The position numbers were made by a program, and so were the translations under genes. From Fodinicola feengrottensis (GTDB lineage: Bacteria; Actinomycetota; Actinomycetes; Mycobacteriales; HKI-0501), in the NCBI RefSeq assembly GCF_010993775.1, contig NZ_WOTO01000001.1:62001-126000 (forward strand): 64,000 bases of DNA. Reading direction: 5' to 3'. Below the pieces are notes generated by a model that saw only the letters and a list, made by a program, of their open reading frames with translations, did no database searches and was not told where the DNA came from. Positions 49,167 through 58,590 of the stretch are shown one piece after another. How positions within the stretch are numbered: position 1 is the stretch's first letter; each line of letters starts with the position of its first letter.

Positions 49167-49991
49167 TCATCGCCTGCCGATACCCAGCAAGCACCGCTGT
49201 GGCGTAGTGTCGCTGGCCTCCGCATCTGGGAGCCGTTGAGGCGGCTTAGCGTCGCGGCCATGCCCAAAATCCCCGCCAGCGTCCCCATTGCGTTGGGAAC
49301 CGGATCGCTGGTCGGGGCGGCCGTCTTCGGCGGGACGAGGTTTGGCTAGGGGGCTGAGGATCTCACTGAACAGGGTGCCGGTTCCGCCGTCGAAGGAGCC
49401 GCTGAAGTTCAGCCGTCCGTCGCGTCCGGTGTGCAGGTTTAGTTCGCGCCTGGGTTTCTCGTTCTCCCGTTCGGTGGGTGCGGGGCCGTCCGGGTCGAGG
49501 TGGTCATGGATACGTTGGCCGAATTCGACCAGGCGGCGGGCGGGGTAGCTTTTCGCGTGCTCTACCAGGGATGCCTCGGCGTCTTCGCGTTCTTTGATGT
49601 TGACGCGGGCGGGGAGTTTGTTGACGATGCCGATGATGGTGTCGATTCGAGAGTCGGCGAGTTCGCCTCGACGCATGGATTCGCTGACAATGCCAAGCTT
49701 GGGTGCGAGGGCTTCACCGGTCAGGGCTTCGCTGTTGCACAGATTCAGGGCTCGTTTGAGACGTCGTCCTGCTTCGGTGGGCGATAGCAGCAGGTTGTCT
49801 TGGAGCATGCCGATGGTGGTTTCGTGCCCGAGAGCCTTCCCGACCCTATTCTGGTGAATCGCCGCGACAATATCCAGCACCCGCGCTTGCCGGCGCCGGA
49901 CGTCCTGCTCAGCTTCGCGTAGCAGGTCCGCCAGCTGCCGGGGGCGACACATCCAGAGCTCTGGAGCGTTGAGTTCCTCGCCGGCGGCCAT
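49167..49991 (-). CDS. DUF222/13E12-repeat family protein, lacking the HNH part
   Basis: A 274-aa frame. The N-terminal two thirds match DUF222: CRPRQLADLLREAEQDVRRR, ETTIGMLQDNLLLSPTEAGR, RRGELADSRIDTIIGIVNKL and LNLHTGRDGRLNFSGSFDGG. Normal 13E12 proteins run to 400-500 aa and end with an HNH nuclease motif, which is absent. Beyond about residue 210 (RSGSQRNGDAG) coding shifts toward another frame (LAGILGMAA) and fades. It is probably a truncated member of this multi-copy, mobile-like family. From 49992 to 50190 I see no gene. Confidence 0.75.
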   Translation of the reverse strand: MAAGEELNAPELWMCRPRQLADLLREAEQDVRRRQARVLDIVAAIHQNRVGKALGHETTIGMLQDNLLLSPTEAGRRLKRALNLCNSEALTGEALAPKLGIVSESMRRGELADSRIDTIIGIVNKLPARVNIKEREDAEASLVEHAKSYPARRLVEFGQRIHDHLDPDGPAPTERENEKPRRELNLHTGRDGRLNFSGSFDGGTGTLFSEILSPLAKPRPAEDGRPDQRSGSQRNGDAGGDFGHGRDAKPPQRLPDAEASDTTPQRCLLGIGRR

Positions 49992-50190
49992 GACACTAAT
50001 TCTACCGCCGCCGCCGACAGTTTGACCGCGTTTCGCCTATCAGGAAATGGTCGTTTCTCAATGTCCCCAACAAAACGCAGAGCGCGCGCGTTCAACTTAT
50101 CTGGACCGGAAGATTCTCGACCTACGCGAAAGAAGCGGCCTGCGGACAAGGTTCCAGCGGGCATGCATACCTCGGGATGTATCGTCTTTC

Positions 50191-52893
50191 TCAGACCAGG
50201 GCGCAAAGTTCGGTACGGGTTGTGATGCCGAGTTTGGGGTAGGTCTTGTAGAGGTGGTAGGCGACCGTACGCGGGGGCTGAGAAACAGCTGCGCGGCGAT
50301 GTCCCGGTTCGACATTCCCTGGCCGGCGAGGACCGCGATCTGCAGTTCCTGAGGCGTCAGCGCCGCGAGTATGTCTTGGCGTACGGCCCCGGGCACGGTC
50401 GCTCCTGAGGCGCCAAGCTCCGCCTTGGCCCTCGCCGCCCACGGCCCGCAACCCAGCTCGTCGAAGGCACGCAGCGACGCCTCCAGTTGGACACGCGCGT
50501 CGACCTTCCGGCGTACGCGCCGCAGCCACTCGCCATAGAGAAGCTGGGTTCGGGCCAGTTCGAGAGGCCGGTCTACCGGACCGGCCAGGGCCGTCAGGAA
50601 GTGGTTCTCGGCGTTCGCGTCGGTGGCCGTCAAGGCGTGGCAGCGGGCCACGAGCGCGTCCAGCCAGGGCTGCCGAACGACCGCGGCCCAGCGCCGGAAC
50701 TCGGCGAACGGCTCGGCGACCGCGTCCAGCCGACCCAGCCGGGCGGCAGCCTCGACCAGGTCGGGCCGGCATCGCAAGGCCGCGCCATGGTGCCGCGCCG
50801 GGCCGCTGACCAGCCGCGAAAGGCGGTTGAAGCAGTCCTGGACGCGGCCGTGACCGAGGTCGAGCAACCCGCGCGCGGACTGCGTCCAGGCGACCGCCGA
50901 CAGGTGCGCACGAGGCTCGGCGGCGGCGATCTCGTACGAGGTGAGGCAGCCGCTCTCGTCGCCTCGGGTCGCGGCCACGTAGGCGAGGATGCTCGCCGCG
51001 TACGTCCGCCAGTGCGCCAACCCGGTGTGTGCTCGGCGAGCCGGGCCGACTCGGTGCCGGTCACCAGCGCTTCGCGGGGCCGGCCGGCGAAGGTCTCGCA
51101 AAGCGTCAGGGTGCCCATGCAGTCGGCCAGCGGCTCCACGGTGCCCTCGCGACGTGCGTTCGCGACGCTGCGTGCGGCGATCCGCGCGCTGTCGGCGTCC
51201 AGGCCCAGCGTGAAGGTGCAGTTGGCCACCTCGGTGAGGATCCGCGGGTCGCTGCCGGCGGCGGCGGCCTCGGCCTTCTCGACCAGGTCGGCCAGCGGCG
51301 GGTAGGTGGTGGTGTCGCGGCGCAGGATCGCCGCCGTACACCAGCGGGCAAGCCACACCACCGCCATCAGCGGGTGGTCGGCCGGCAGCCCGATTTCGCC
51401 GAACTGGTCGACGGTACGGGCGAACATCTCAGCGTCGGCCGGTGCCGACCACGCCGCGTGAAGCGCCTCGGCGACCAGCCAGAACGCCGGTTCCGGGTCG
51501 CCGCCGGCCAGCAGCGCGGCTCCTTGGGACAGCAGGTCGTGGGAGAGCGCGATGTTGCCGGAGTTGTATTCGGCCCGCGCCCGTACGGCGATCAGCCGGG
51601 CCCGCATCACCGGGTCGATGACTGCCGGCGCGGCCCGCTCGGCCCGCGTCCGAGTCCGAGCCCACCCCGGCCGGCCGCCGTGCAGACCGCTCTCGCAGGC
51701 CAGCACCAGCCGCCGGATCGTCGCCGCCGAGTCCTCACTCAGCTGGGCGGCCCGCTCGTATCCGCTGGTGGCGGCATCGAAGCCGCCGCGCGCGACGGCC
51801 CGGTCGGCGGCCGCCTCCAGCTCACCGGCGATCCGCTCGTCCGGTGCGGTGGCCGCCACCGCGAGGTGCCAGGCCCGCCGGTCGGCGTCGTGCTGGCGGC
51901 CGTACGCGGCGGCCAGCGCGCTGTGCGCGGCCAGCCGCCTGACCAGCGGCGCGCCGTGGTAGACGGCGGAGCGTACGAGCGGGTGCCGGAAGCTGAGCGT
52001 GCCAGCGGATTCGGTCACCAGCCCCGCGCCTCGGCTGGTTGCAGGTCGGTGCTGCTGGCGCCGAGGTCCGCGGCCGCGGCCAGCAGGACCAGCAGGTCGC
52101 CGGTGTCGTCCGCGGCCGCGACCAGCAGCAACGCCTGGCAGGCGGGCGGGAGCGCGCGCACCTGGTGGTGGAAGGCGTCCTGCACACGACTGGTGAGCGG
52201 CAACGGCAGCGGCCCGGCCGTGGTCGAGACGACCGCCGGCAGCTCCAGCAGCGCGAGCGGGTTGCCGTGGGTCTCGGCGACGAGTTGTCGGCGTTGGTCG
52301 TCAGTCAGGTCCGCATGGGCTTTGAGCAGCAGAAGCGCGTCCGGCTCGGCCAGCCCGGCCAGCCGGCGCTCCGGGAGTCCGGTCGAGACCAGCACCTCGG
52401 CGTACTCGCGGGCGGCGAAGAGGACGGCGACACCCTCGCGGTCCAGCCGGCGGGCGGCGAACAGCATGGCCGCCACCGACGAACGGTCCAGCCACTGGGC
52501 GTCATCGACCAGACAGAGCAGCGGGCCAGTCTCCGCGGCCTCGGCCAGCAACGCCAGCACGGCCGCGCCGATCGCGAACGGGTCGGTGGGGACGCCACCG
52601 AGCCCGAAGGCGCCGTCCAATGCCGCCCGCTGGGCCGGCGGGAGCTTGGTCGTCTGGCCGAGCACTGGCCGAAGGACGAGGTGCAGGCCGGCGTACGGCA
52701 GCGCCGCCTCGGACTCCGCTCCGACGCAACGCAGCACCTGCATGCCGTCGGCCTTCTCACGCGCGTAGTCCAGCAGTGCGGTCTTGCCGATGCCGGGTTC
52801 GCCGCGCAGCACCAACGCGCCGCTGACACCGCTGCGTGCGGACGCGAGAAGCGCGTCGATCGCGTCCTGTTCGACTGCCCTGCCGGAAAGCAC
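50191..52893 (-). CDS. LuxR-family regulator with N-terminal ATPase (LAL type; frame breaks)
   Basis: About 900 aa. Walker A is GEPGIGKTALLDY near residue 35 and Walker B LLCLVDDAQWLD near 125. The middle is a TPR-like helical region (SFRHPLVRSAVYHGAPLVRR; LARWCTAAILRRDTTTYPPL). The C-terminal LuxR helix-turn-helix is LTPQELQIAVLAGQGMSNRD followed by IAAQLFLSPRTVAYHLYK. Breaks lie near 52020, 51020 and 50250. GTG 52893 places MLSGRAVEQDAIDALL at the N-terminus. It is divergent from the SDR/esterase genes 53002-55920 and may activate them. Confidence 0.88.
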
Positions 52894-53001
52894 GGAACAT
52901 ACCCTACGGGCCGAAGTACTGATGCCGATGCGGATTCCGGCAGTCCCCGCCGTCCGTACGTTCGTAGTCACCGACAGTCGTACTGACCAGGGAGAACTGA
53001 G

Positions 53002-53787
53002 ATGAACCTCGAAGACCGCAATGCCATCGTGTACGGCGCGGGCGGCTCGATCGGCGGCGCGGTGTCGGCCGCGTTCGCCCGCGAGGGTGCCCGGGTGTTC
53101 CTCGCCGGGCGTACCCGCGAGCCGCTGGAGCTGGTGGCCAAGAAGATCACCGCGGCCGGCGGCCGGGCGCAGGTCGCGGTGCTGGACGCGCTCGACGAGC
53201 AGGCGGTCACCGACCACGCGCAGTTGATCGTGGACACCGCCGGGAGCATCGACGTGTCCCTCAACGTGGTGAGCGCCGGCGACCTGCAGAACGTCCCGCT
53301 GGTCGACATCACGGTCGCCGACCTCACCCGGCCGGTGGTCAACCGGCTGACCACTAACTTCATCACCGCCCGCGCCGCCGCGCGGCACATGGTGCGGCAG
53401 GGTTCGGGGGTGATCCTGGCGCTGGACAGCGGGTCGGCCCATGGCAGCCCGATGATGGGCGGAACGGGACCGGCGGACGCCGCGGTCGACACCTTCGTCC
53501 GCAACCTGGCCCTCGAGATCGGGCCGCGGGGTGTACGGGTGGTGGGCATCTGGACGGCCGGCCTGCCCGAAACGCTGTCCGCCGAGAAGATCGCGGCGCA
53601 GAGCGGGACGCCGATCGACGAGGCCACCTTCCAGGGCATCCTGCAGCACCTGGACGGGATGCGGATGACGAAGCGATCGCCGACGCTGGCACAGCTGTCC
53701 GCCACCGCGGCGTTCCTGGCCTCCGACCACGCCGGCGCGATCACCGGCACCTTCGTCAACGTCACCAGCGGCGTCTTCGCCAGCTGA
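53002..53787 (+). CDS. SDR-family protein lacking the catalytic Tyr-Lys
   Basis: A 261-aa Rossmann protein. The cofactor motif is YGAGGSIGGAVSAAFA at residues 10-25, with LAGRTREPLELV and a late AFLASDHAGAITGTFVNVTS. Where YxxxK is expected, the sequence is DSGSAHGSPMMGGTGPADAA, with no Tyr or Lys; the Asn of NAG is also replaced (NVVSAGDLQ). It may be a divergent reductase with another proton donor or a non-catalytic binding protein. It is divergent from the LAL regulator and followed 33 nt later by the esterase gene. Confidence 0.82.
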   Translation: MNLEDRNAIVYGAGGSIGGAVSAAFAREGARVFLAGRTREPLELVAKKITAAGGRAQVAVLDALDEQAVTDHAQLIVDTAGSIDVSLNVVSAGDLQNVPLVDITVADLTRPVVNRLTTNFITARAAARHMVRQGSGVILALDSGSAHGSPMMGGTGPADAAVDTFVRNLALEIGPRGVRVVGIWTAGLPETLSAEKIAAQSGTPIDEATFQGILQHLDGMRMTKRSPTLAQLSATAAFLASDHAGAITGTFVNVTSGVFAS

Positions 53788-53820
53788 CCCGTTCATCAGC
53801 AAGGCCGGAGGGAAATTCCC

Positions 53821-55368
53821 ATGAAAACAGTGACAATAATGCTCGTCGCGGCGGTTGCCGGTGCGCTGCTGACGCCGGCCGCCGCCGCGACGGCGAGCGA
53901 TCCGATAGCCCGTACCGAAAACGGGCTGGTACGCGGAAAGTCCGCCGCCGGCTACCAGGTCTACAGTGGCGTCCCGTTCGCCGCGCCACCGGTCGGCGAC
54001 CTGCGGTGGCGGTCGCCGCGGACAGCGCATCCATGGACTGGCGTACGGGACGCGACCCAACCGTCGCCACGGTGCGCGCAGACCGATGGCGCGCACGCGC
54101 GTACCGAGGTGGAGGACTGCCTCTACCTGGACGTGACCACACCGACCACGGCCGGTCGCAAGCCGGTGATGGTCTGGCTGCACGGCGGCGGCAACAGTTT
54201 CCTGAACGCCAGCGACTTCGACGCGCACCGGCTGGCCGTTGGCGGGAACGTGGTGGTTGTCTCGATCAACTTCCGGCTCGGGGTGTTCGGGAACTTCTCC
54301 TTGCCGCAGCTGGGAAACACGTCGAGTTTCACGCTCCAGGACCAGCAGGCCGCGCTGCGCTGGGTGCGCCGCAACGCCGCCGCGTTCGGTGCGAACCCTG
54401 CCAACGTCACGCTTTTCGGTGAGTCCGGTGGTGGTTACGACGTGTGCGGGCAGCTCGCCTCGCCGGCCGCGCGCGGCCTTTTCGACCGCGCGATCATGCA
54501 GAGCGGATCATGCTCGATGACGTGGCCTGTCAATGGCATCAAGGTCGGCGATCCAGCCGGCTCGCCGTGGATTTCGGTGCCGCAACTGCGATCCCGCAGT
54601 GCAGCCCTCGCCGCCAAGGTGGGGTGTACGGACCCGTCGACCGTCGCCGACTGTCTGCGTCGGACGCCGGCCGGCGCGATCATCGACGCCAGCCCGACCC
54701 CCGTCACGACCCCGCTCGCGTACGGGAATTCGACGTTGCCCGAACGCCCGGACCTCGCCCTCGCGGCCGGCCACTTTCCCCGCGTTCCAGTGATGTCCGG
54801 GACCACTCGGGACGAGGCCGCGCTCACCGTCGGCTTCATGACTGACGAACAGCTCGCGTACGGGCGGCTGCTCCAGCAGGAATTCGGCGCGGCGGCACCG
54901 CGGGTACGGGCGACTTATCCGGCCAACGACACCGATCCGTGGGCGACCCGAGCGGTCGCGCTGACCGCCGCGCACACCGACCGGGTCTGGAGCTGTGGGC
55001 ACCTGACAGACGACCGGCTGCTCGCGCAGCAGACCACGGTTTACGCGTACGAGTTCGCCGACCGTGACGCCCCGACCGGCTTTTTCGCCTTCCCGCCTGG
55101 CTTCCCGCCACGCGCCTACCACTCATCGGAGGTGACCTATTTCTTCGACCAGGGCTTCCCGTACACCTTCCGGCCCGACCAACAGCTACTGTCCGACCAG
55201 CTGATCAGCTACTGGGCGACCTTCGCCGCGAACGGCGATCCGAATCGCGCCGGGCAACCACACTGGGCGCCATTCACCGGCCGCAACGCGCAGTCACTGG
55301 CGCCGGCCGCGGTGCGCGGCGTCGATCTGGACGCCACCCACCACTGCCAGTTCTGGTCTACTGTCTGA
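53821..55368 (+). CDS. Secreted type-B carboxylesterase
   Basis: A 515-aa extracellular esterase. The signal peptide covers residues 1-25 (MLVAAVAGALLTPAAAATA). Family motifs in order: GVPFAAPPVGDLRW, EDCLYLDV, the oxyanion loop VWLHGGGNSFL, VSINFRLGVFGNF and the nucleophile elbow LFGESGGGYDV (Ser near 203). The acid is probably in GTTRDEAALT and the His in RAYHSSEVTYFF. Four or more Cys suggest disulfides. No frame break. It hydrolyses carboxylic esters; the substrate is unknown. Confidence 0.93.
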   Translation: MKTVTIMLVAAVAGALLTPAAAATASDPIARTENGLVRGKSAAGYQVYSGVPFAAPPVGDLRWRSPRTAHPWTGVRDATQPSPRCAQTDGAHARTEVEDCLYLDVTTPTTAGRKPVMVWLHGGGNSFLNASDFDAHRLAVGGNVVVVSINFRLGVFGNFSLPQLGNTSSFTLQDQQAALRWVRRNAAAFGANPANVTLFGESGGGYDVCGQLASPAARGLFDRAIMQSGSCSMTWPVNGIKVGDPAGSPWISVPQLRSRSAALAAKVGCTDPSTVADCLRRTPAGAIIDASPTPVTTPLAYGNSTLPERPDLALAAGHFPRVPVMSGTTRDEAALTVGFMTDEQLAYGRLLQQEFGAAAPRVRATYPANDTDPWATRAVALTAAHTDRVWSCGHLTDDRLLAQQTTVYAYEFADRDAPTGFFAFPPGFPPRAYHSSEVTYFFDQGFPYTFRPDQQLLSDQLISYWATFAANGDPNRAGQPHWAPFTGRNAQSLAPAAVRGVDLDATHHCQFWSTV

Positions 55369-55414
55369 CCCGTCCCGCGCCACTAACATTCTATCTCTCG
55401 AAGGGAATACTCTA

Positions 55415-55920
55415 ATGGATCACCAAAAGGTCATGAACGAGTTGACCAAGCCCATCTCGCAGGAACTGATCAACTCGGCCATTCCGGCACGGTTCGCTTT
55501 CAACGGTGAAGACGGCTTTCCGCGCGGGTCGTTCCGATGGCGTTTCACTGGAACGGGGCGGACATCGTCATGTGCACCACGACAAACTCACTGAAATACC
55601 CGGCGCTGCGAAAGTTTCCGAAGGTGGCGCTGACCATCGACACCGAGGGTTTCCCGCCGCGGGTGTTGCTGATTCGTGGCACCGCCAGCACCGAGGTGGT
55701 GGACGGGATTCCGCAGGAGTATATCGACGCCTCGCACAAGATCGTGCCGCTGGCGGGGCACGCGGAATGGGAGGCGGGCGTACGGTCGCTCTATCCGCAG
55801 ATGGTGCGGATCACCATCCACCCGGAATGGGCGCGCCTGCAGGACTTTCAGACCACCCTGCCGCAGAACGTGGAGAAACTGATCCGCGTCGCACAGGCCG
55901 CACAAGGCGGCAGCGCTTAG
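55415..55920 (+). CDS. Pyridoxamine-5'-phosphate-oxidase-like FMN-binding protein (one frame break)
   Basis: About 168 aa. The N-terminus MDHQKVMNELTKPISQELIN is in one frame; after a break near 55526 (PR then VVPMAFHWNGADIVMCTTTN) the split-barrel core follows: ALRKFPKVALTIDTEGFPPR and VLLIRGTASTEVVDGIPQEY. The final part includes IHPEWARLQDFQTTLPQN. Members bind FMN or F420 and reduce varied compounds. GAAGGGAATAC precedes ATG 55415. It is 46 nt behind the esterase gene and probably co-transcribed. Confidence 0.83.
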
Positions 55921-56150
55921 GGGCGATCTCGGCCAGCAATTGTTCCCCAACCTGAAGAATCAGCCGCGCGGGGTCCGGGCCGTGGTGCTCTCGCACCACC
56001 TCGGCCTCGATCCGGACCCCGCCGGACAGGTCGACGGCGTGGAACAGCAGGGTGGCGGGCCGCGTCGGATCGGCCGGTCGACCGCCATCGTGCGCCGGCC
56101 GACGACCAGTCGCGGCGTGGGATGGGCGTGGTCGTAGCCGAGATGCGAGT
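55917..56150 (-). CDS. Possible frame-broken small gene, unrecognised
   Basis: The minus strand reads HPTPRLVVGRRTMAVDRPIR and, in a second frame from about 56060, TLLFHAVDLSGGVRIEAEVV followed by LILQVGEQLLAEIAP. Both halves look protein-like, while the alternatives are Arg/Pro-rich. The ends are undefined, and the 3' end abuts the PNPOx-like gene. It could be a short gene downstream of the glycosidase gene or a relic. No family is recognised. Confidence 0.3.
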   Translation of the reverse strand, partial: TRISATTTPIPRRDWSSAGARWRSTGRSDAARHPAVPRRRPVRRGPDRGRGGARAPRPGPRAADSSGWGTIAGRDRP

Positions 56151-56158
56151 GGCTCCGA

Positions 56159-57652
56159 TTAAAGCGCGCCTGCGCTTCGGTACGTGGCCACTGTTACCGA
56201 GTACGGAGGTAGCACGATCGAGGTATTGCCAGCCTGGGACCACGTCGTGATTCCGCTGGCACTCGTCTGGCTGACCCTGACCTCAGTCGTGGGGCACGCG
56301 CCATCGACGGAAATCGTCTCTGGTTGCGTTGTTGCACCACTTGTGTTGATCAGTAGGACTTTCACCGTCGCGTTCGGCAGTCGTACCGCGTGCGTGGAGA
56401 CCCCAGCGGTGGCGGTGGCGGTCGCGATCCACGTACCGGTCGGGACGGCGACCGAACCGAACAGTTTCTCCGCGTAATAGGTCGCGAACGGAGTTCCGGC
56501 CGCACTCTCGCACACTTGACCGGAGTTTGCGGGAAGGCAACTTCCGCTGGAAATCAGGCCGAGGTCAGCGCCCGGTGCTGGTTGGTTCAGTCCGCTGTAG
56601 AGCGCGAACCAGTGCGCCGAGGTGACGCCGTGTTCCAGCAGTGTTGCCTGCGCGTCGGCGAGGTACGCGGCATTTCCTGTTGTGGTGGTGTATTCGTTGC
56701 CGGCGGGAAAGGAATTCACCTCACCGACGGTGATGGTCACCTGGTGCCCTTGGTGGTGGTCGAGGTCCGCTCGCATGGCCGCCAGAGTCGCCGGCACCGT
56801 ACGCACGGCCGCGAGCGCTCCGGTGATCGTCGGGTCCTCGTCAGGGTGCCTGGGCAGTCCGTGGATGTCCACGTAGTCGATGGCGCTGGTCAGTCCCGGC
56901 GTGGCGACGACCGCACGGTTCCACGCGGTGAAGTATTTCGCCTGGTCGTCCGCGTTTTCCTGGCCAGCAACGACGGTCGCCAACTCGACGCCGATCCTGA
57001 TCGTCGGATCGACCGCCTTCATCGCCGCTGCGAACGCGATCACGTCCTTGGCGTACCGCGTCCCGTCGAGCTCTGGAGGTTCCGGGCTGGTGGTGGACAC
57101 CCGGTTGTTGGGCTCAAAAATCTGGTCGAGCCACACCTCTGCGCCGATCATCCAGTTCTGGACGCGGTCATGGCGGACGTTGTTCGCGTAGTTCACCCAG
57201 GCCGCCGCCTCAGCCGCGGTGCCGGTTCCGTAATTCACGTGCACAGTGGTGCGCACGCCTGCGCGACGGGCGGTCGCTTCGAACTCATCGAAGGTGAAGG
57301 TGGGGGCGCAGGCCGGTCCAGTCGCCAAAAAAAGGGGGGCGTCGCGAGCGGCGTCGGGATCCGGTCGCAACTGATTGTGCCGCCAGTCGTAAAGATCCAG
57401 CGGCGCGCCAGCATCAAAATCGAGGGTGCCTATGCCGGCGCCCCGGATCAGCTGGGTCGTTCGCGCATCCTTGAGATGCGGGTTCCAAAACGGTACGTCG
57501 GCGCCAACCGCGCCCGGCTCGATCCTGGCCAGCGCCTTCGTGGGATGCACTTGGACTGTGCCTGTTGACTGGGCCGCGGCTGGGTTCGTGCTAGCTGTCA
57601 GCACCGTGGTGGTGACAGCTAGTACGGTGGCGACTGCTCTCTTGATGCGCAT
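56159..57652 (-). CDS. Secreted clan GH-A-like glycoside hydrolase
   Basis: A 497-aa secreted enzyme with a signal peptide (residues 1-28, ATVLAVTTTVLTASTNPAAA). The layout resembles alpha-L-arabinofuranosidase/GH-A barrels: TLDFDAGAPLDLYDWRHNQL, the probable acid/base in QNWMIGAEVWLDQIF (Glu near 165), IDYVDIHGLPRHPDEDP and the probable nucleophile in TITVGEVNSFPAG (Glu near 300). A beta-sandwich follows (VKVLLINTSGATTQPETISV). No frame breaks. ATG 57652 is preceded by GGAGAGAG. It is divergent from a TetR gene, which may control it. The exact GH family is not certain. Confidence 0.75.
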   Translation of the reverse strand: MRIKRAVATVLAVTTTVLTASTNPAAAQSTGTVQVHPTKALARIEPGAVGADVPFWNPHLKDARTTQLIRGAGIGTLDFDAGAPLDLYDWRHNQLRPDPDAARDAPLFLATGPACAPTFTFDEFEATARRAGVRTTVHVNYGTGTAAEAAAWVNYANNVRHDRVQNWMIGAEVWLDQIFEPNNRVSTTSPEPPELDGTRYAKDVIAFAAAMKAVDPTIRIGVELATVVAGQENADDQAKYFTAWNRAVVATPGLTSAIDYVDIHGLPRHPDEDPTITGALAAVRTVPATLAAMRADLDHHQGHQVTITVGEVNSFPAGNEYTTTTGNAAYLADAQATLLEHGVTSAHWFALYSGLNQPAPGADLGLISSGSCLPANSGQVCESAAGTPFATYYAEKLFGSVAVPTGTWIATATATAGVSTHAVRLPNATVKVLLINTSGATTQPETISVDGACPTTEVRVSQTSASGITTWSQAGNTSIVLPPYSVTVATYRSAGAL

Positions 57653-57684
57653 CGTTTCTCTCTCCACGTCCCAGGTCTGGATAT

Positions 57685-57716
57685 TTGGAGCTAACGAAAA
57701 TATGCACTGACTCCAA
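57685..57716. promoter_or_regulatory. Inverted repeat between divergent glycosidase and TetR genes
   Basis: TTGGAG (57685-57690) and CTCCAA (57711-57716) form an inverted repeat with 20 nt between arms in the 100-nt gap. It could be an operator for the TetR protein on the glycosidase promoter. Support is symmetry and position only. Confidence 0.35.
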
Positions 57717-57740
57717 GTTTGGGATGATAGCAGAAGGTGA

Positions 57741-57755
57741 TAGCATGTCGACATG
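57741..57755 (+). promoter_or_regulatory. Palindrome over the -10 box and start codon of the TetR gene
   Basis: CATGTCGACATG (57744-57755) is a perfect 12-bp palindrome that contains the start ATG. A -10-like TAGCAT (57741-57746) lies 6 nt before the ATG, with TTGGGA 16 nt further upstream, which suggests a leaderless transcript under autorepression. Confidence 0.45.
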
Positions 57756-58403
57756 GCCGAGATGGGGTTGCGGGCAAGGAAGAAGCAGCGCACGCGGCTG
57801 ACGATCTCGACCGCGGCGACGGCCCTGTTCGAAGAACGCGGGTTTGAGCAGGTCACACTCGCGGAGGTCGCACGGGCGGCGGAGGTCTCCGTCAACACGA
57901 TCTTCAACTATTTCGGCACCAAGGAAGACTTGTTCTTCGATCGGCAGGACGAGGCGATCGCGGCGCCGGCTGGCGTTGTTCTCGGTCGCGCGACCGGCCA
58001 GTCCGCGTGGTACGCGTTGGTGCATGACAGCCTGCGATCCGATCCGCTCTTCACCGCGGACGAGCTGAATCGGGACTGGTTGCGCACCATCGACGAGAGC
58101 CCCGCACTGCGAGCGCGCGTTCGCGAGATCATGGATCGCCGTGAAGAAGAACTGGCCAGCGTCCTGGCCGCGGCCGGTGACGGTTCCGCGAACCCGGCCG
58201 TCGTCGCGGCCCTCATCGGCGGGGCTCATCGGGCGATCGCCGCGGACCGCCAAGCCAGGTTTCGCGCCAACCAGGCGATAAGGACGATCCGAACGGCGTT
58301 GGCTCGGCTCACCGCTGGTTCCTATGCCTTGCTGGAGCCATCAATCGGCACGTACGCCACCAAGGCAGCCCCGCTCGACGGAACCAGCGCGTCGGTTACT
58401 TAG
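57753..58403 (+). CDS. TetR-family transcriptional regulator
   Basis: A 216-aa protein. The DNA-binding domain is intact: RLTISTAATALFEERGFEQV then TLAEVARAAEVSVNTIFNYF and GTKEDLFFD. The ligand domain includes LNRDWLRTIDESPALRARVR and NPAVVAALIGGAHRAIAADR. It is divergent from the secreted glycosidase gene with two symmetric DNA elements between them, so local control is likely. No frame break. Confidence 0.92.
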   Translation: MAEMGLRARKKQRTRLTISTAATALFEERGFEQVTLAEVARAAEVSVNTIFNYFGTKEDLFFDRQDEAIAAPAGVVLGRATGQSAWYALVHDSLRSDPLFTADELNRDWLRTIDESPALRARVREIMDRREEELASVLAAAGDGSANPAVVAALIGGAHRAIAADRQARFRANQAIRTIRTALARLTAGSYALLEPSIGTYATKAAPLDGTSASVT

Positions 58404-58428
58404 GGAGAACCAGCCCGTACAGTAGAGG

Positions 58429-58590
58429 TGGATCTCGCGGGCCGGCCGAAGCGGCGAAAACCTGCGCAGCGCGTCCGACGCGGCACCCGGCTGGGAGCGC
58501 ATCGACGCCCGCTTCGAACGCGCCAGCACCCTGCTCCTGCCGTCCGACCGAGCCGCCGAAGGACGTACCGAACCGGTCCAGATGTCCTGA
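58429..58590 (+). pseudogene. Unrecognised C-terminal gene fragment
   Basis: A frame ending at TGA 58588-58590 reads AGRSGENLRSASDAAPGWER then IDARFERASTLLLPSDRAAE and GRTEPVQMS. Its composition is protein-like, unlike the Arg-rich overlapping frames. No start codon or upstream coding is visible, so it is probably a relic. It ends one base before the convergent SDR gene. Confidence 0.35.

Noticed and set aside
55917..57652. Plus-strand frame 56390-57568 as a gene
   Set aside because: It is antisense to the well-supported secreted glycosidase and lacks any motif.
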